This document shows positions 26,019 to 37,900 of a stretch of DNA of 64,000 nt, piece by piece. Both the position numbers and the translations under genes were made by a program. The DNA is taken from NCBI RefSeq assembly GCF_964340395.1, contig NC_135558.1, positions 22,319,564 to 22,383,563 on the forward strand, in the 5' to 3' direction. Every line of letters starts with the position of its first letter. Position 1 is the stretch's first letter. The stretch is from Glandiceps talaboti (taxonomy: Eukaryota > Hemichordata > Enteropneusta > Spengelidae). A model generated the notes under the pieces. The model was not told where the DNA came from. It saw only the letters and a list, made by a program, of their open reading frames with translations, and did no database searches.

Positions 26019-26212
26019 AGAAGTGGTACAGTCAGTATTTCTAGAAACAATCTATTTTAAGTTTAAATTTGGTTAACTAGTTTGGGGATAATTTTAGTAC
26101 GGAACCCTAAATAGAAGTGGCACAGTCTGTATTTCGAGGAACAATCTATTTCAAGTTTACATTTGGTTAACTAGTTTTGGGGTAATTTTAGTATGGAACC
26201 CTAAATAGAAGT
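26019..26212. repeat. 93-94 bp tandem repeat, two copies
   Basis: AGAAGTGG starts at 26019, 26113 and 26206, with similar intervening sequence (AACAATCTATTT, TTGGTTAACTAGTTT). It abuts and slightly overlaps the 3' end of the neighbouring minus-strand ORF. Confidence 0.8.
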
Positions 26213-27015
26213 GGTGTTCGGTGGTTATACGCAATTATGGTTTTCAAGTTTGTGTTTGGTAAATAGTCTAATATAAACATCAATGATTTTTCATTTGAAC
26301 ATGGCAAAATACAATTGTTTAGGTTGTGAAAGAAATGTGTATACCGGAGGTGGCTGAATTTAGAGGAATCTGGGTACCCGAGAACAACTTTGTGTACATG
26401 ACTGTTCAAATTTGTTTGTCGATAAATTTTGGTTTGTATTTTGTATTTGTGTTTTACGTTCTTAATGTTTTCGAAAATGGGGAATATTACAGTCTGTGCC
26501 ACTTGAACAACCAATGACAAATTTTCCTCCTGACAAAACCGTCTAAATCCTAACCTGCCAACCCGGGCCGCCACCCTCCCGCCAAAAAAGGTACCGCGCC
26601 GAAATTGCCCCCATTTCCATACAACGGGCCCAAATGCAACAGAAAGAACAAACATAGCAAACCGACTTATCTCATATACCATCCGTCGACGTTCTCGCAG
26701 GGACCAAACCATGATAAATTGACGAACCAATACGCAAACCATTGACTTCCATTCTCGAACAGTCTCTATTGTACAGCGAACAAACATCTGAAGCAAACAC
26801 AGCATCCATACGGTGATACACATTGCAATTTTTCCTTCCAACTTCCTCTTTTCGACCAGTGAGCGAAGTAGACAGCATACAGCATCCAGGACCCATACCA
26901 AACATCGGAATATTCTTCTATCATCATCCACTCTCAGCAGTACAAGGCTTCGGATATATACTATGACGACATAGACCAGGGTTAGCAGCACAACACACGG
27001 AGAACCAGTATCCAT
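26188..27015 (-). CDS. 275-residue membrane-protein-like ORF, function unknown
   Basis: ATG at 27015-27013. The first roughly 165 codons have a more balanced base composition than the surroundings and encode apparent membrane segments: near residues 8-27 (VVLLTLVYVVIVYIRSLVLL), 64-80 (MCITVWMLCLLQMFVRC) and 117-134. Charged patches (RVDDDRR, SLRERRR) separate them. The distal part is AT-rich, ends in a tandem repeat and may be read-through of non-coding DNA. A donor-like GGCAG|GTTAGG near 26555 could end the genuine exon. I recognise no family. It could be a single-exon lineage-specific gene, one exon of a larger gene, or chance. Confidence 0.3.
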   Translation of the reverse strand: MDTGSPCVVLLTLVYVVIVYIRSLVLLRVDDDRRIFRCLVWVLDAVCCLLRSLVEKRKLEGKIAMCITVWMLCLLQMFVRCTIETVREWKSMVCVLVRQFIMVWSLRERRRMVYEISRFAMFVLSVAFGPVVWKWGQFRRGTFFGGRVAARVGRLGFRRFCQEENLSLVVQVAQTVIFPIFENIKNVKHKYKIQTKIYRQTNLNSHVHKVVLGYPDSSKFSHLRYTHFFHNLNNCILPCSNEKSLMFILDYLPNTNLKTIIAYNHRTPLLFRVPY

Positions 27016-27589
27016 CTTTGTTTATCGTTTGCTGGAGTCGCAAAGACAGTTTGAAAATGTATCACGCGTCATTTATATACCCAACCCAAGATGTTAGATT
27101 CCTGTCGAGAACCATGAACCAATCAGACCTAGAGGATCAAAATTTTCCTCTACCCCTCCAGGTGCACTTTAAAGGTGGTGGCAGGGAAAACTATTGTGTT
27201 TGTAAAACTAGTTGGTGTTGTTTGTTTCAAATTGGTCAATCACTTGACAGGGAGTACACATGTTAGATTTGACAGACAACCAATCAAAAGTCGGGAGTTG
27301 ATTTCTCCACATTCTTTTATTTTACAGGAATACAAACTTATGTAACGTACACAGGGGTTGCACACTGTGTAATGAAGGTATAGACTGTAGCGTTCCTCGC
27401 TAAATGCGTGCAATGACGGATAAGCACCGGTATTGTTGATGAATTATGAATGTATGTGTCGACCCCCGTTTGAATGAAAGTGTAATGTATAAAATTATGT
27501 GAAAACTAGGACGTGGTGACGGGGGCTATTGTCTTGGAATTATTATTATTTATTATTATTAGACTTTATTTAATCTCGATAGACTGTTG

Positions 27590-28390
27590 AGCCAGTGGCT
27601 CTTCTCACACAGTGTCGAGAAGGTGTTGCATTTTGTTACCAATTACTCAACTCGTTGACATATAGTTTATTTATTTATTTCACGGAAGGCCGGCAAGTCC
27701 CATTTACAGGCTCCTAAAAATGCAAAGTTCAAGAATACAAAACACACAAGCATATCAAACAAACAAAACTAACTTAATGCACATTAAAAACACATTACGA
27801 GGCAAATATATAAAATCAATATTGTCAGGTGGACAATCTGGAAAATTAAATTTGATACATTAAAGTCAATATTCAAAATACTACAACAAAGACCACTATA
27901 CGTTGTTATACATGTACATCTGTGAACGGCACAGTGTTTAAAAACATTAAATTTACTGGCATCAGGTTTGTAAACTTTCTAGTTCTCTGATCCGGCCTCT
28001 GTGGAACTTTAAAATGTAACTTGAAGAGAACATACGGACTATCATAAACATTACTTACACACTTGTATAAGAATACCATGTCTAAGAACATCCTCCGCCG
28101 CGCTGAGAGGGGATTGGCAAATCGAAAAACCTGCATAAATGTGCATATTGTGACGGTTAAAAATGATTCCGTTTAATGAATTTTCCAGAACCCTTTCAAT
28201 GCTAGCCTGTGGTTTATTTTGGCAAGGTGACCAAATGATTGAGCCCTATTCCAGAATACTCTCCATGGGTGATCAAGGGATGCTGTTCCTGCGTCAAACC
28301 ACAATTGAATGGGGTTGGCTAAGTATCTCCAAGTATAGATTACGATCCAACCTCTCCTTGCAAATCCCACACTTATTTGTAAAGAAATCT
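27590..28390 (-). pseudogene. 5'-truncated, decayed LINE (jockey/CR1-like C-terminus)
   Basis: Minus-strand fragments at about 28270-28160 read as the post-RT region (SIIWSPCQNKPQ followed by IERVLE, the place where such elements show a VWSP...IERVQ pattern). The next frame, at 28136-27906, reads FLDMVFLYKCVSNVYDSP, the usual C-terminal block of jockey/CR1-type polymerases. Frameshifts and stops separate the parts. Downstream lies a 3'-UTR-like segment containing GAAGGCCGGCAAGTCCC and A-rich sequence on the element's strand. No RT catalytic motifs remain. Confidence 0.6.
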
Positions 28391-29568
28391 CGTATTATGT
28401 ATGAACACTGAAGTCGATTACCACTGTTATTTTATACTAGTGTATCATACATTTGTACATCTCGAGAATACGGGAAGTATACCATATAACTGCACAAATA
28501 AAAATCAGCGACAACGTTTTTTTTGTGAGCTTGAAGGGAAGAGGGAACTGGGAAACAACTTGTACAAAATATTTTCTCATCAGCCCCCACCCCTTCCCTA
28601 AGTTCTGTTCGTTTCCTCGGTTTGCATTTGCGCGGAAATGTAATTCAGGCCAGATATACTCTCTGTCTAAAATAGGTGGAACAACATTATCCACATATTA
28701 GGGCAAGAAATGGCAAGACAACTAGTTTATTAACTGTTGAAAGTTGATTTCTCGGCATTCAATCACGATATGAGCAGTGAAATTTTTGGTCGCTTCTTTC
28801 TGTCTGTGAGGAGGATTTAATTTAGAAGTGTTTAAGACGATTTTTATGAAGATAGCACACTCGAGTAAACATATAACTATCAATCCAGCAATATATGGCC
28901 AATGACAACTGTCTGTCAAACGTGTCACATGAACTGATTGCTTTGTTAAATGAAAATATAATTTCACTGAGACACTGACCTGCCCCTGTGTATGGTGTCC
29001 AATCCATGACAAAATTACAACTCCTCATTTTGCTATTCTTATTTCAATTTTACAACTCAAATATCTATTTTTCTGTTCTATATTCCATTTTACAATTCGT
29101 CATTCCAAAACTGAATGCAATTAAACAACTGAACTTTCATTTCTGAATGAAATTTTACAACTCAACTTTCCATTTTTTAATTCTGTATTCTATTTTCCAT
29201 GTTTAATTCTGTATTCTATTGTACAGTTCGACATTCGATTACTCTGCTTCCTGTTTCATTCGACTACTCATTCTTCTAAACCCAATTTCACAGTTACACA
29301 TTTGATTTCAGGGTTCCACTATTCGACATTCTATTTCTCAGTTCAACATTGTATTTCACAGTTCAACATTCTATTTCTCAGTTCAACATTTTGATTTCAC
29401 GGTTCTACGATTCAACATTTTATCTTACAAATCAACATCACTACCTTCAATCTTAGTGTTCTAAATTTGATTTCACAATTAACATAACAAATTTGAATTT
29501 GGATATTCGAAATGCGCTGATACACTTGAATTTGACGACTGTGTATAAAGAAGTGAGGCCAGGAACCA

Positions 29569-29961
29569 GTGGCGGGCAGACGTCTCGCTCATCACTTGAC
29601 AGAGCAAGATGGTACCTCACCGTCAATTGCGGCACGCATCCTGAATGACGGTCCCGTGGATCGGGTCGCAGAAAGTCCTGCCTCAGGCTCTACACCAAGC
29701 GGCAGCTTTGTGTGTACTAGTAGTAGTGGTCATACAGGTACATCTCAGGCAACGGTAGACACAAACCTGCGGGAAATGTTTACGCCATCGCGTCGAAACC
29801 AGATGACAAAATCTTCCCAGTTCCTGAACAGCAAAAAACCCAGACTTGCGTCAAACTGGCGCAATTTACGTCCAGTAAGTCTACCCACTAACTTGGACAC
29901 ACAAATTTTGCGCTCTCGCCAGCGTTCATGGTGTTTATACAAAGGTGCCATTTCTGAATGA
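29569..29961 (+). CDS. Open frame in the foldback loop, unknown product
   Basis: A 130-codon frame fills almost the whole loop between the arms. It has no in-frame ATG at the start (the first candidate codon is GTG) and the first ATG codes for M64 or so, so initiation is unclear. The predicted peptide is serine/threonine- and arginine-rich (GSTPSGSFVCTSSSGHTG, then RNQMTKSSQFLNSKKPRL) and has no recognised domain. The loop's base composition differs sharply from the AT-rich arms, consistent with captured host sequence (for example an exon) or a remnant of an element gene. AG near 29562 and GT at 29876 (CCAGTAAGTC) are splice-like and could bound an exon. Confidence 0.25.
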   Translation: MAGRRLAHHLTEQDGTSPSIAARILNDGPVDRVAESPASGSTPSGSFVCTSSSGHTGTSQATVDTNLREMFTPSRRNQMTKSSQFLNSKKPRLASNWRNLRPVSLPTNLDTQILRSRQRSWCLYKGAISE

Positions 29962-30105
29962 AAGAATTCTACATGCGTGAATACGCAGTCGTCAAATTCA
30001 ATCTGCAAGTCAAGTGTATCAGCGCATTTCGAATATCCAAATTCAAATTTGTTATGTTAATGGTGAAATCAAATTTAGAACACTAAGATTGAAGGTAGTG
30101 ATGTT

Positions 30106-30256
30106 AATGCGTAGCATTTCACGGCCAACCAAATTTTCAGAAGGAAATCGAAGAATCAATATTGAAATATGCTCAATTTTCTTTCTGTGATTGTCGTTTT
30201 AGGCTTGGCATATCGAATATTTGATATTGCTGTAAAACTATGAAATGCTACGCATT
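30106..30256. mobile_element. 151-bp MITE with 16-bp TIRs and 5-bp target duplication
   Basis: The ends are AATGCGTAGCATTTCA and its exact reverse complement (TIR 16/16). ATGTT flanks it on both sides (30101-30105 and 30257-30261). The opposite arm of the host foldback element preserves the empty site: its reverse complement reads GTAGTGATGTTGATTT with a single ATGTT. The superfamily is not assigned. Confidence 0.85.
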
Positions 30257-30738
30257 ATGTTGATTTGTAAGATACAATGTTGAATCGTAGATAATAGAAT
30301 ACAATAGAATACAGAATTAAACATGGAAAATAGAATACAAAATTAAAAAATGGAAAGTTGAGTGGTAAAATTTCATTCAGAAATGAAAGTTCAGTTGTTT
30401 AATTGCATTCAGTTTTGGAATGACGAATTGTAAAATGGAATATAGAACAGAAAAATAGATATTTGAGTTGTAAAATTGAAATAAGAATAGCAAAATGAGG
30501 AGTTGTAATTTTGTCATGGATTGGACACCATAGATTGGGATGTCGGAAGGCGGAGAAGGGTGGTCCTTCAAAAATAGTGTCAGCACCTTCGTTGACATTG
30601 TGAAGTGATGCTACATATACGAGGAATAGTATATAAATTCTATAGTTTATGTAAATATACCCACTGCACTTCAAATTAGTTTTCAATTGTAAACATAGGT
30701 GAAAATCTTACCTGTGGCAGTGCCTCGCTACAATTACT

Positions 30739-30749
30739 ACTACTACTAC

Positions 30750-30800
<51 letters not shown>
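30739..30800. repeat. (ACT)n-(AGT)n microsatellite
   Basis: Five ACT units switch to about 17 AGT/TAG units, forming a small palindrome at the junction. Confidence 0.9.
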
Positions 30801-31003
30801 CTGCAATAATTGTAGCGTTTTATGTGATTTTGAGGGCTTTTTCGTCTGTTTTTGTGCCTTTTTTCGTTCCGACGTTTAACCTGAATTTGATTCGGGTTAA
30901 TTTGATTCGAATTTGATTCGGGTTAAACGTCGGAACGAAAAAAGGCACAAAAACAGACGAAAAAGCCCTCGAAATCACATCAAACGCTACAATTATTGCA
31001 GCT
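30799..31003. repeat. Near-perfect 83-bp-arm hairpin
   Basis: The arm 30799-30881 is the reverse complement of 30921-31003 with two differences. The loop is 39 nt (30882-30920) and contains repeated AATTTGATTCG. The structure is inserted in TAG-repeat sequence, with degenerate TAG/TCG units continuing to about 31030. It could be a snapback MITE or the template of a long hairpin RNA; no transcript evidence is available. Confidence 0.9.
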
Positions 31004-31439
31004 ATAGTAGTAGTCGTCGTCGTACGAGTCGTAGTTCATTGTGGACATACTAACGTAAACACTTCTTTCAAGTTTCACCCATCCTGACACAAATTGATTG
31101 TATGCCTCTAGGATATTCTACAGATCGATATCTGATTATTGATATAAATATGGATAATAACGATGTGTCTCGTATTGTGAGATTTGTGATACTCTAGAGC
31201 AACAACGTATGGTTTCTGAGTTGTATGCATACCGTCTGATGTATTTCCGGGTCATGATACAATGGTACCTCTAGCCTACTGAAAAGTATTCTAAGAATAA
31301 TGCTTGTCACATTTGACTCGATGATGCTCGATAACTTATTTGGCATGGTAAACATCTCCAGTGACTTGGGGTGTTCAAATTAGGTCTATCAGCAGAACGT
31401 GCGATAGAGTACTTGAATGAGATGTACACATGGCGAATA

Positions 31440-31640
31440 TGCAGATGACGACCCAAAGAAGTTGTTTAGGCAAATAAGTTATCGAGGAGCCAAATAAATT
31501 GTTGAGACGAGTCAAATAAGATGTCGAGGTGCCAAATAAGTTGTTGAGACGAATCAAATAAGATGTCGAGTTGCCAAATAAGTTGTTGAGACGAATCAAA
31601 TAAGTTGTACATAATAATGGCCCCAATAATGCGCCATAAA
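31440..31640 (-). repeat. Dispersed repeat with internal tandem units, copy 2
   Basis: Inverted copy of 3548-3740, including the leader with GGCGCATTATTGGGGCC (complement at 31617-31633) and three to four internal units ending in CAAATAAGTTGTTGAGACGA-like blocks. Confidence 0.8.
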
Positions 31641-31734
31641 CAACATTAAATAGTTTGCCTTCTTTGGCCCTATCAGCACTTTTATTCTGGAGAACCTAGT
31701 TGTAATAACCATTTTTCATATCATTTAGGTATGT

Positions 31735-33285
31735 TCTATCTCAGATCTCTTTAGTGTTCTATCTCAGATCTCTTTAGTTTTCTATCTCAGATCTCTTTAG
31801 TTTTCTATTTCAGATCTCTTTAGATTTCTATTTCAGATCTGTTTAGTGTTCTATCTCAGATCTTTTTAGTGTTCTATCTCAGATCTCTTTAGTTTTCTAT
31901 TTCAGATCTCTTTAGTGTTCTATTTCAGATCTGTTTAGTGTTCTATCTCAGATCTCTTTAGTGTTCTATTTCAGACCTCTTTAGTGTTCTATCTCAGATC
32001 TGTTTAGTGTTCTATCTCAGATCTCTTTAGTGTTCTATCTCAGATCTGTTTAGTGTTCTATCTCAGATCTCTTTAGTGTTCTATTTCAGATCTCTTTAGT
32101 GTTCTATCTCATATATTTAGTGTTCTATCTCAGATCTGTTTAGTATTCTATCTCAGATATCTTTAGTGTTCTATCTCAGATCTCTTTAGTGTTCTATCTC
32201 AGATCTCTTTAGTGTTCTATTTCAGATCTCTTTAGTGTTTTATCTCAGATCTCTTTAGTGTTCTATTTCAGATCTGTTAGTGTTCTATCTCAGATATCTT
32301 TAGTGTTCTATCTCAGATCTCTTTAGTTTTCTATTTCAGATTTGTTTAGTGTTCTATTTCAGATCTGTTTAGTGTTCTATCTCAGATATCTTTAGTGTTC
32401 TATCTCAGATCTCTTTAGTTTTCTATTTCAGATCTCTTTAGTGTTCTATCTTAGATCTGTTTAGTGTTCTATCTTAGATCTCTTTAGTGTTCTATCTTAG
32501 ATCTCTTTAGTGTTCTATTTCAGATCTGTTTAGTGTTCTATCTTAGATCTCTTTAGTGTTCTATCTTAGATCTCTTTAGTGTTCTATTTCAGATCTCTTT
32601 AGTGTTCTATTTCAGATCTTTTTAGTGTTCTATCTCAGATATCTTTAGTGTTCTGTCTCAGATCTATTTAGTGTTTTATTTCAGATCTCTTTAGTGTTTT
32701 ATTTCAGATCTCTTTAGTGTTCTATCTCAGATCTATTTAGTGTTTTATTTCAGATCTCTTTAGTGTTCTATCTCAGATCTATTTAGTGTTCTATCTCAGA
32801 TCTCTTTAGTGTTTTATTTCAGATCTCTTTAGTGTTCTATCTCAGATCTATTTAGTGTTTTATTTCAGATCTCTTTAGTGTTCTATTTCAGATCTCTTTA
32901 GTTTTCTATTTCAGATATGTTTAGTGTTCTATTTCAGATCTGTTTAGTGTTCTATCTCAGATCTGTTTAGTGTTCTATCTCAGATCTCTTTAGTGTTCTA
33001 TTTCAGATCTCTTTAGTGTTTTATCTCAGATCTCTTTAGTGTTCTATTTCAGATCTGTTAGTGTTCTATCTCAGATATCTTTAGTGTTCTATCTCAGATC
33101 TCTTTAGTGTTTTATTTCAGATCTCTTTAGTGTTCTATCTCAGATCTATTTAGTGTTCTATCTCAGATCTATTTAGTGTTTTATTTCAGATCTCTTTAGT
33201 GTTCTATCTCAGATCTCTTTAGTGTTTTATTTCAGATCTCTTTAGTGTTTTATTTCAGATCTCTTTAGTGTTCTATCTCAGATCA
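31735..33285. repeat. 23-bp minisatellite, about 67 copies
   Basis: Unit TTCTATCTCAGATCTCTTTA plus GTG, with frequent CTC/TTC and CTC/CTG variants. Blocks of identical variant order recur, for example around 32200-32400 and 33000-33110, indicating segmental duplication within the array. Each unit contains AGATCT. Confidence 0.95.
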
Positions 33286-33289
33286 ATTT

Positions 33290-34630
33290 AGCCTGAGGTT
33301 CTATGCATGGATGTATCATCGGCCATACATCTATTCGAAATTTCATACAATACGAATTCAAACATACAATGAAAACAAGAACGCGCAAATTGCGTTTGCG
33401 TTGGTTGCTGTTATTATAGTCCGAACAAAATAGGCTAGACAGAAAAAACAAGAATCGTGAAAAGGTACCGATGTTAATAGTTGAAATCCCGAATGTCTGT
33501 CTGAAAAAGAAGAGAACTACTATCATCATTATCATAATAATTTGTTTAAATGTCTGACCGTGGGTCAGGTTACCAACCGAAATTGAACATGCCGACCTCT
33601 AAATACCATTTATATACCTGTAACACCTGTTACACCTGTTACACCTGTTACACCTGTTAGCATACATTGACCAATCACGTATAAGCACCAGTGGAAACTA
33701 CACTTGACAAATTTATTCACATACCGAACAGATAGCAATTATCTGCTAATCTTTGAAACGCAGATAATTACTCAATCTATTCTAAATTTCATACAATACG
33801 AATTCAACAAGAACGCGCAAATTGAGTTTGCGTTGGTTGCTGTCCCCACGAGGTCCTTAAGCTAGTCGTCGCAAAGTTTGTTTTTGAATCTTACAAACCG
33901 AGACATTGAGTGATATTTAATTTCTTTGGCAAAGGCATTTGTTTCCTGAGATATGTATCAGAATGTTTCTATCAGAATACAATAGAATGCCGATAATATC
34001 GATAACATTGACGTGTTTAGCCAACTATATATGAAAGGGGTAAAATTACACTTAAAGCTTGCTTCTGTGATCGCGCAGGTCCACTCACCGCGAAAGAAAA
34101 CACAAGGTATGAAAGATAGCCGCCACTAGAACACCATTACCGTACGTCAACATGAACTTTCAACCGGTAGTTGTATTCAGCAAACATTTTGAAGATATTA
34201 TCTTTCTCACTTCCTAGTTCCCAAATTTAATAACCTTCCGATAACTCGTATCGCTCCCCCCCCCCCCCCGTGGCGCTCTCAAAAATTTCATGGCGCCCCA
34301 CCCGAAATGAACCCAAGAATTTTCGTAGCCCCCCCCCCTCCCCCGCCTACACATATTTTAATGTGTAATTATACAGTACCCCCCCCCCCTCCATTCCATG
34401 GACTATATTGTAACGCAGCTTAAATTATATGGGAACACGTACACGTAGTGTAAAATAAAGGCCAACTTGTTTTTGTTTTCGCAGGGAGAGTCACAGACTT
34501 TGTCAGTACGTCCAAGGGCAAATATCCCCCCCCCCCCGGCCAGAGAAACTGATCAGTGCCTAGTATTGGTTCCTAAACCTGGTATCTCAGTGACGCACAT
34601 TGTAGACCCATAGATCCTGCACTGTAGACC
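33290..34630. other. Non-coding sequence upstream of the LicD gene
   Basis: Holds a five-copy 9-bp repeat (ACCTGTTAC) at about 33618-33657. Two similar segments lie at about 33340-33410 and 33785-33845 (CATACAATACGAATTCAA, GCGTTGGTTGCTGT). Poly-C tracts occur at 34257-34270, 34330-34343 and 34380-34390. No exon is clear; TTTTCGCAG at about 34484 could be the acceptor of an untranslated exon. Confidence 0.4.
34530..34565. mobile_element. Solo TIR-like end related to the 4.4-6.4 kb element
   Basis: A poly-C run followed by GGCCAGAGAAACTGATCAGTGCC resembles the right terminus at 6363-6388 (poly-C, then CTGGCTGAAGAAACTGACCGG). No matching left end was found nearby. Confidence 0.35.
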
Positions 34631-34636
34631 ATAATC

Positions 34637-34923
34637 ATGGCGACTGCAAGAGTTTTCAGGATAAATCGTGTCTCAGGACAAGTGTTTTGTAGGCGGTGGA
34701 TGTTTGTAGGTATAAGTTGTATTCTGTGCATGTTATTTGTGGGAAAGTACGTTCCACGATTGTGTCGTGGAATAAATCAAAGCTGCTATATGACTGATGA
34801 ACAGCGAAATGACTTGAAGTACCTGCTAACCTCGGCTATGACTACACTGAATGCAATGAACGTCTCTTACTGGTTGGACCACGGTACTCTCCTGGGTTAT
34901 TGGAGAGTTGGCGATATTATGAG
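34637..34923 (+). CDS. LicD-family gene, exon 1 (single copy)
   Basis: ATG at 34637 with an in-frame membrane anchor. The donor AG|GTAAGC starts at 34924. It lies outside the duplicated block, so both exon 2 copies would depend on it. Confidence 0.8.
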
Positions 34924-37900
34924 GTAAGCAATGCAAACAGTCATGTGTGATCATGGATGCATTAGGCCTAACAAAAACATTACGCTCAATTTTAGAATAG
35001 GTGGGGTAGGTAGATTGTTTTTCCATGTGTTGGTGTCTAGTTCAGGTAGTTATGTTTTCCGCTGTTTTCCATATGGTCTCTGTTATTGGTTTCTTCCTAT
35101 CAGATGTACAGCCATTACAGATTGGAAGAACAGTTTTATATTGTCTTTTTAAGTTTATGTCAGTTTCCGCATCCACTATTTCTTGCGAGACTCCACAATA
35201 TTCGCGATTTTACGATTTTCTTTCTCGAAAACCTAAGTAAAAAAAATTAAGGTCTGCGTGAAAAAAAACTAATTGGGGGTCGAGTAACCGGAACAAAACA
35301 TTTTTTTATTATTATTATTATCTCCCCTAAATACATCGATGGTATGATAGAAGCCATATTCTGTCGTGTAATATTAGTTACGAGGCTAACTATACACACA
35401 TCACAGGAACGAAGTATGTTTATATAGCGTCAAAGTAGGCTACACCCCGTGACGCCCTAGCCTCCTCAGATGAACAGGTTCACGATATGGAGAAATCGTA
35501 TTACCTTTCGCATAGACCCCCCGCCCACGATGAGGGTCTGTGCCTTATTATGTAACCACTTTTTTACAACCAGTGAGTGGTACACAAAGACAAAACTTTC
35601 AGTAGTATTCTACCTCCTCCATGACAAGTACAAATAATAATACTATAGCAGTACTGTACAACCAAGTATCGGTATTCATGTACAAGTACCACGTGTTTGG
35701 TACCTACATTGACAAGGATTATGGTGCCATGAAGCATGGAAGTTCATGTATCACGGCCGTGATATTACCATGGTGGTGCCAGGACTTAGGACGAACATTG
35801 GATCCGGATGTTCGAGGGAATTTTACGGTAACGGCATATAAATATGCATATATACATTGCCAGTTTATACCAATTTTGACGTAAGGCTTAATGATCCACA
35901 TCGGGAGTCTGCATAAAAACTCAGTGTTTGATAATACAAATGAAATACAAGAACTTAATATGGTAGGATGATTAAAAGATAAATTGGAAAGTGAGGAATC
36001 GGTCACTGTAAAAGGCAAAGCACTTCATATGCAGGAAAAGATGAATACAATGGTATAGCAAGCTGTATTGTGACTTGACGTAACTTGATTATTTACTATT
36101 CACAATTTATTGTCTGACTTCTGATTGTTCCAATTAGATTCGTCCTTGACTACTGAATATTGATGAGTCGGTCATAATGTAAATAGGTGTGTACTATCAT
36201 TGTCTTTTATAGAGTCCAATGACCGTGCATAATTAACTCAGGCACTACATGTAAGAACTGACAAGTCGAAACAGATGTCAAACGGTCAACTTGAATATTT
36301 ACAGTGTCATTATGACACAGACATCAAATATTGAATCTAAATTGACTAGAATCTCAGACCACTATCAGCTAGAATTGATCAAAAACGACGTTTTATTTCT
36401 AACAATTTTAGTTGAAAGTTCTCGATCCATCAATAATAGTTTGAATAACCATAATTGGTGGAGGGTCTATGGAATAACTTAAGAAATAGTTTCAATGAAT
36501 CCCGATTACACGTTCGTATAAATTACTTTATAAAAATAAATTATTATCGTTTATTCTGCTAACTGTCGAAAATCTTCGAAGTTTTAATATAGTAATGGGA
36601 AAGAGTTGTAAATATTTGGAACTAAAAATCAAATAATTCGAATAAATATCACCTATTTGCCAAATTTTGTTCCGTAATGTCAACAGTAAAAGAGGTAGAA
36701 GGCACTGACATCTTGGTATCATTAATCAGATCTAAGGGAGCCGTCATTATTTATAATCTGGGGTCACTCAAAAACTGGGGAGTGAAAGGGGGGCTATTCA
36801 AAAGTTTTGCTGACACTGAAGTATAGAACATACCTATATATACATGATTTTGCAAGTTATTTATTAACACTGTTTTTCTGTTAGCATTTTCAGTGTATAT
36901 TGCATATACACAACCCCTATGAAAATGCATATGAAATCCATTGTGTTTTGATAATAATGAAATGAAATCATTGTGTTTTGATAATAATAAAATGAAATCC
37001 ATTGTTTTGATAATAATAAAATGAAATCCATTGTGTTTTGATAATAATAAAATGAAATCCATTGTGTTTTGATAATAATAAAATGAAATCCATTGTTTTG
37101 ATAATAATAAAATGAAATCCATTGTGTTTTGATAATAATAAAATGAAATCCATTGTGTTTTGATAATAATAAAATGAAATCCATTGTTTTGATAATAATA
37201 AAATGAAATCCATTGTTTTGATAATAATAAAATGAAATCCATTGTGTTTTGATAATAATAAAATGAAATCCATTATGTTTTGATAATAATAAAATGAAAT
37301 CCATTGTGTTTTGATAATAATAAAATGAAATCCATTGTGTTTTGATAATAATAAAATGAAATCCATTGTGTTTTGATAATAATTATATGAAATCCATTGT
37401 GTTTTGATAATAATAAAATGAAATCCATTGTGTTTTGATAATAATAAAATGAAATCCATTGTGTTTTGATAATAATAAAATGAAATCCATTGTGTTTTGA
37501 TAATAATAAAATGAAATCCATTGTGTTTGATAATAATTATATGAAATCCATTGCTTTGATAATAATTATATGAAATCCATTATGTTTTGATAATAATAAA
37601 ATGAAATCCATTGTGTTTTGATAATAATAAAATGAAATCCATTGTGTTTTGATAATAATAAAATGAAATCCATTGTGTTTTGATAATAATAAAATGAAAT
37701 CCATTGTTTTGATAATAATAAAATGAAATCCATTGTGTTTTGATAATAATAAAATGAAATCCATTGTGTTTTGATAATAATAAAATGAAATCCATTGTGT
37801 TTTGATAATGATAAAATGAAATCCATTGTTTTGATAATAATTATATGAAATCCATTATGTTTTGATAATAATAAAATGAAATCCATTGTTTTGATAATAA

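Larger units (their letters stand above)
28991..30532. mobile_element. Foldback element with single-copy loop
   Basis: The left arm (28991-29545) pairs with the right arm (about 29981-30532) in reverse complement. The outer ends read TATGGTGTCCAATCCATGAC on both sides. Matching continues through the CATTTTACAATTCGTCATTCC region to the inner block AATTTGACGACTG. The right arm lacks about 180 bp present at about 29235-29400 and contains a nested insertion at 30106-30256. The unpaired loop (29546-29980) is clearly richer in GC than the arms and holds an open frame. Confidence 0.8.

Noticed and set aside
35621-35884. 87-codon ORF in the LicD intron
   Set aside because: No motif, no splice context and no counterpart. 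The composition matches intron sequence.
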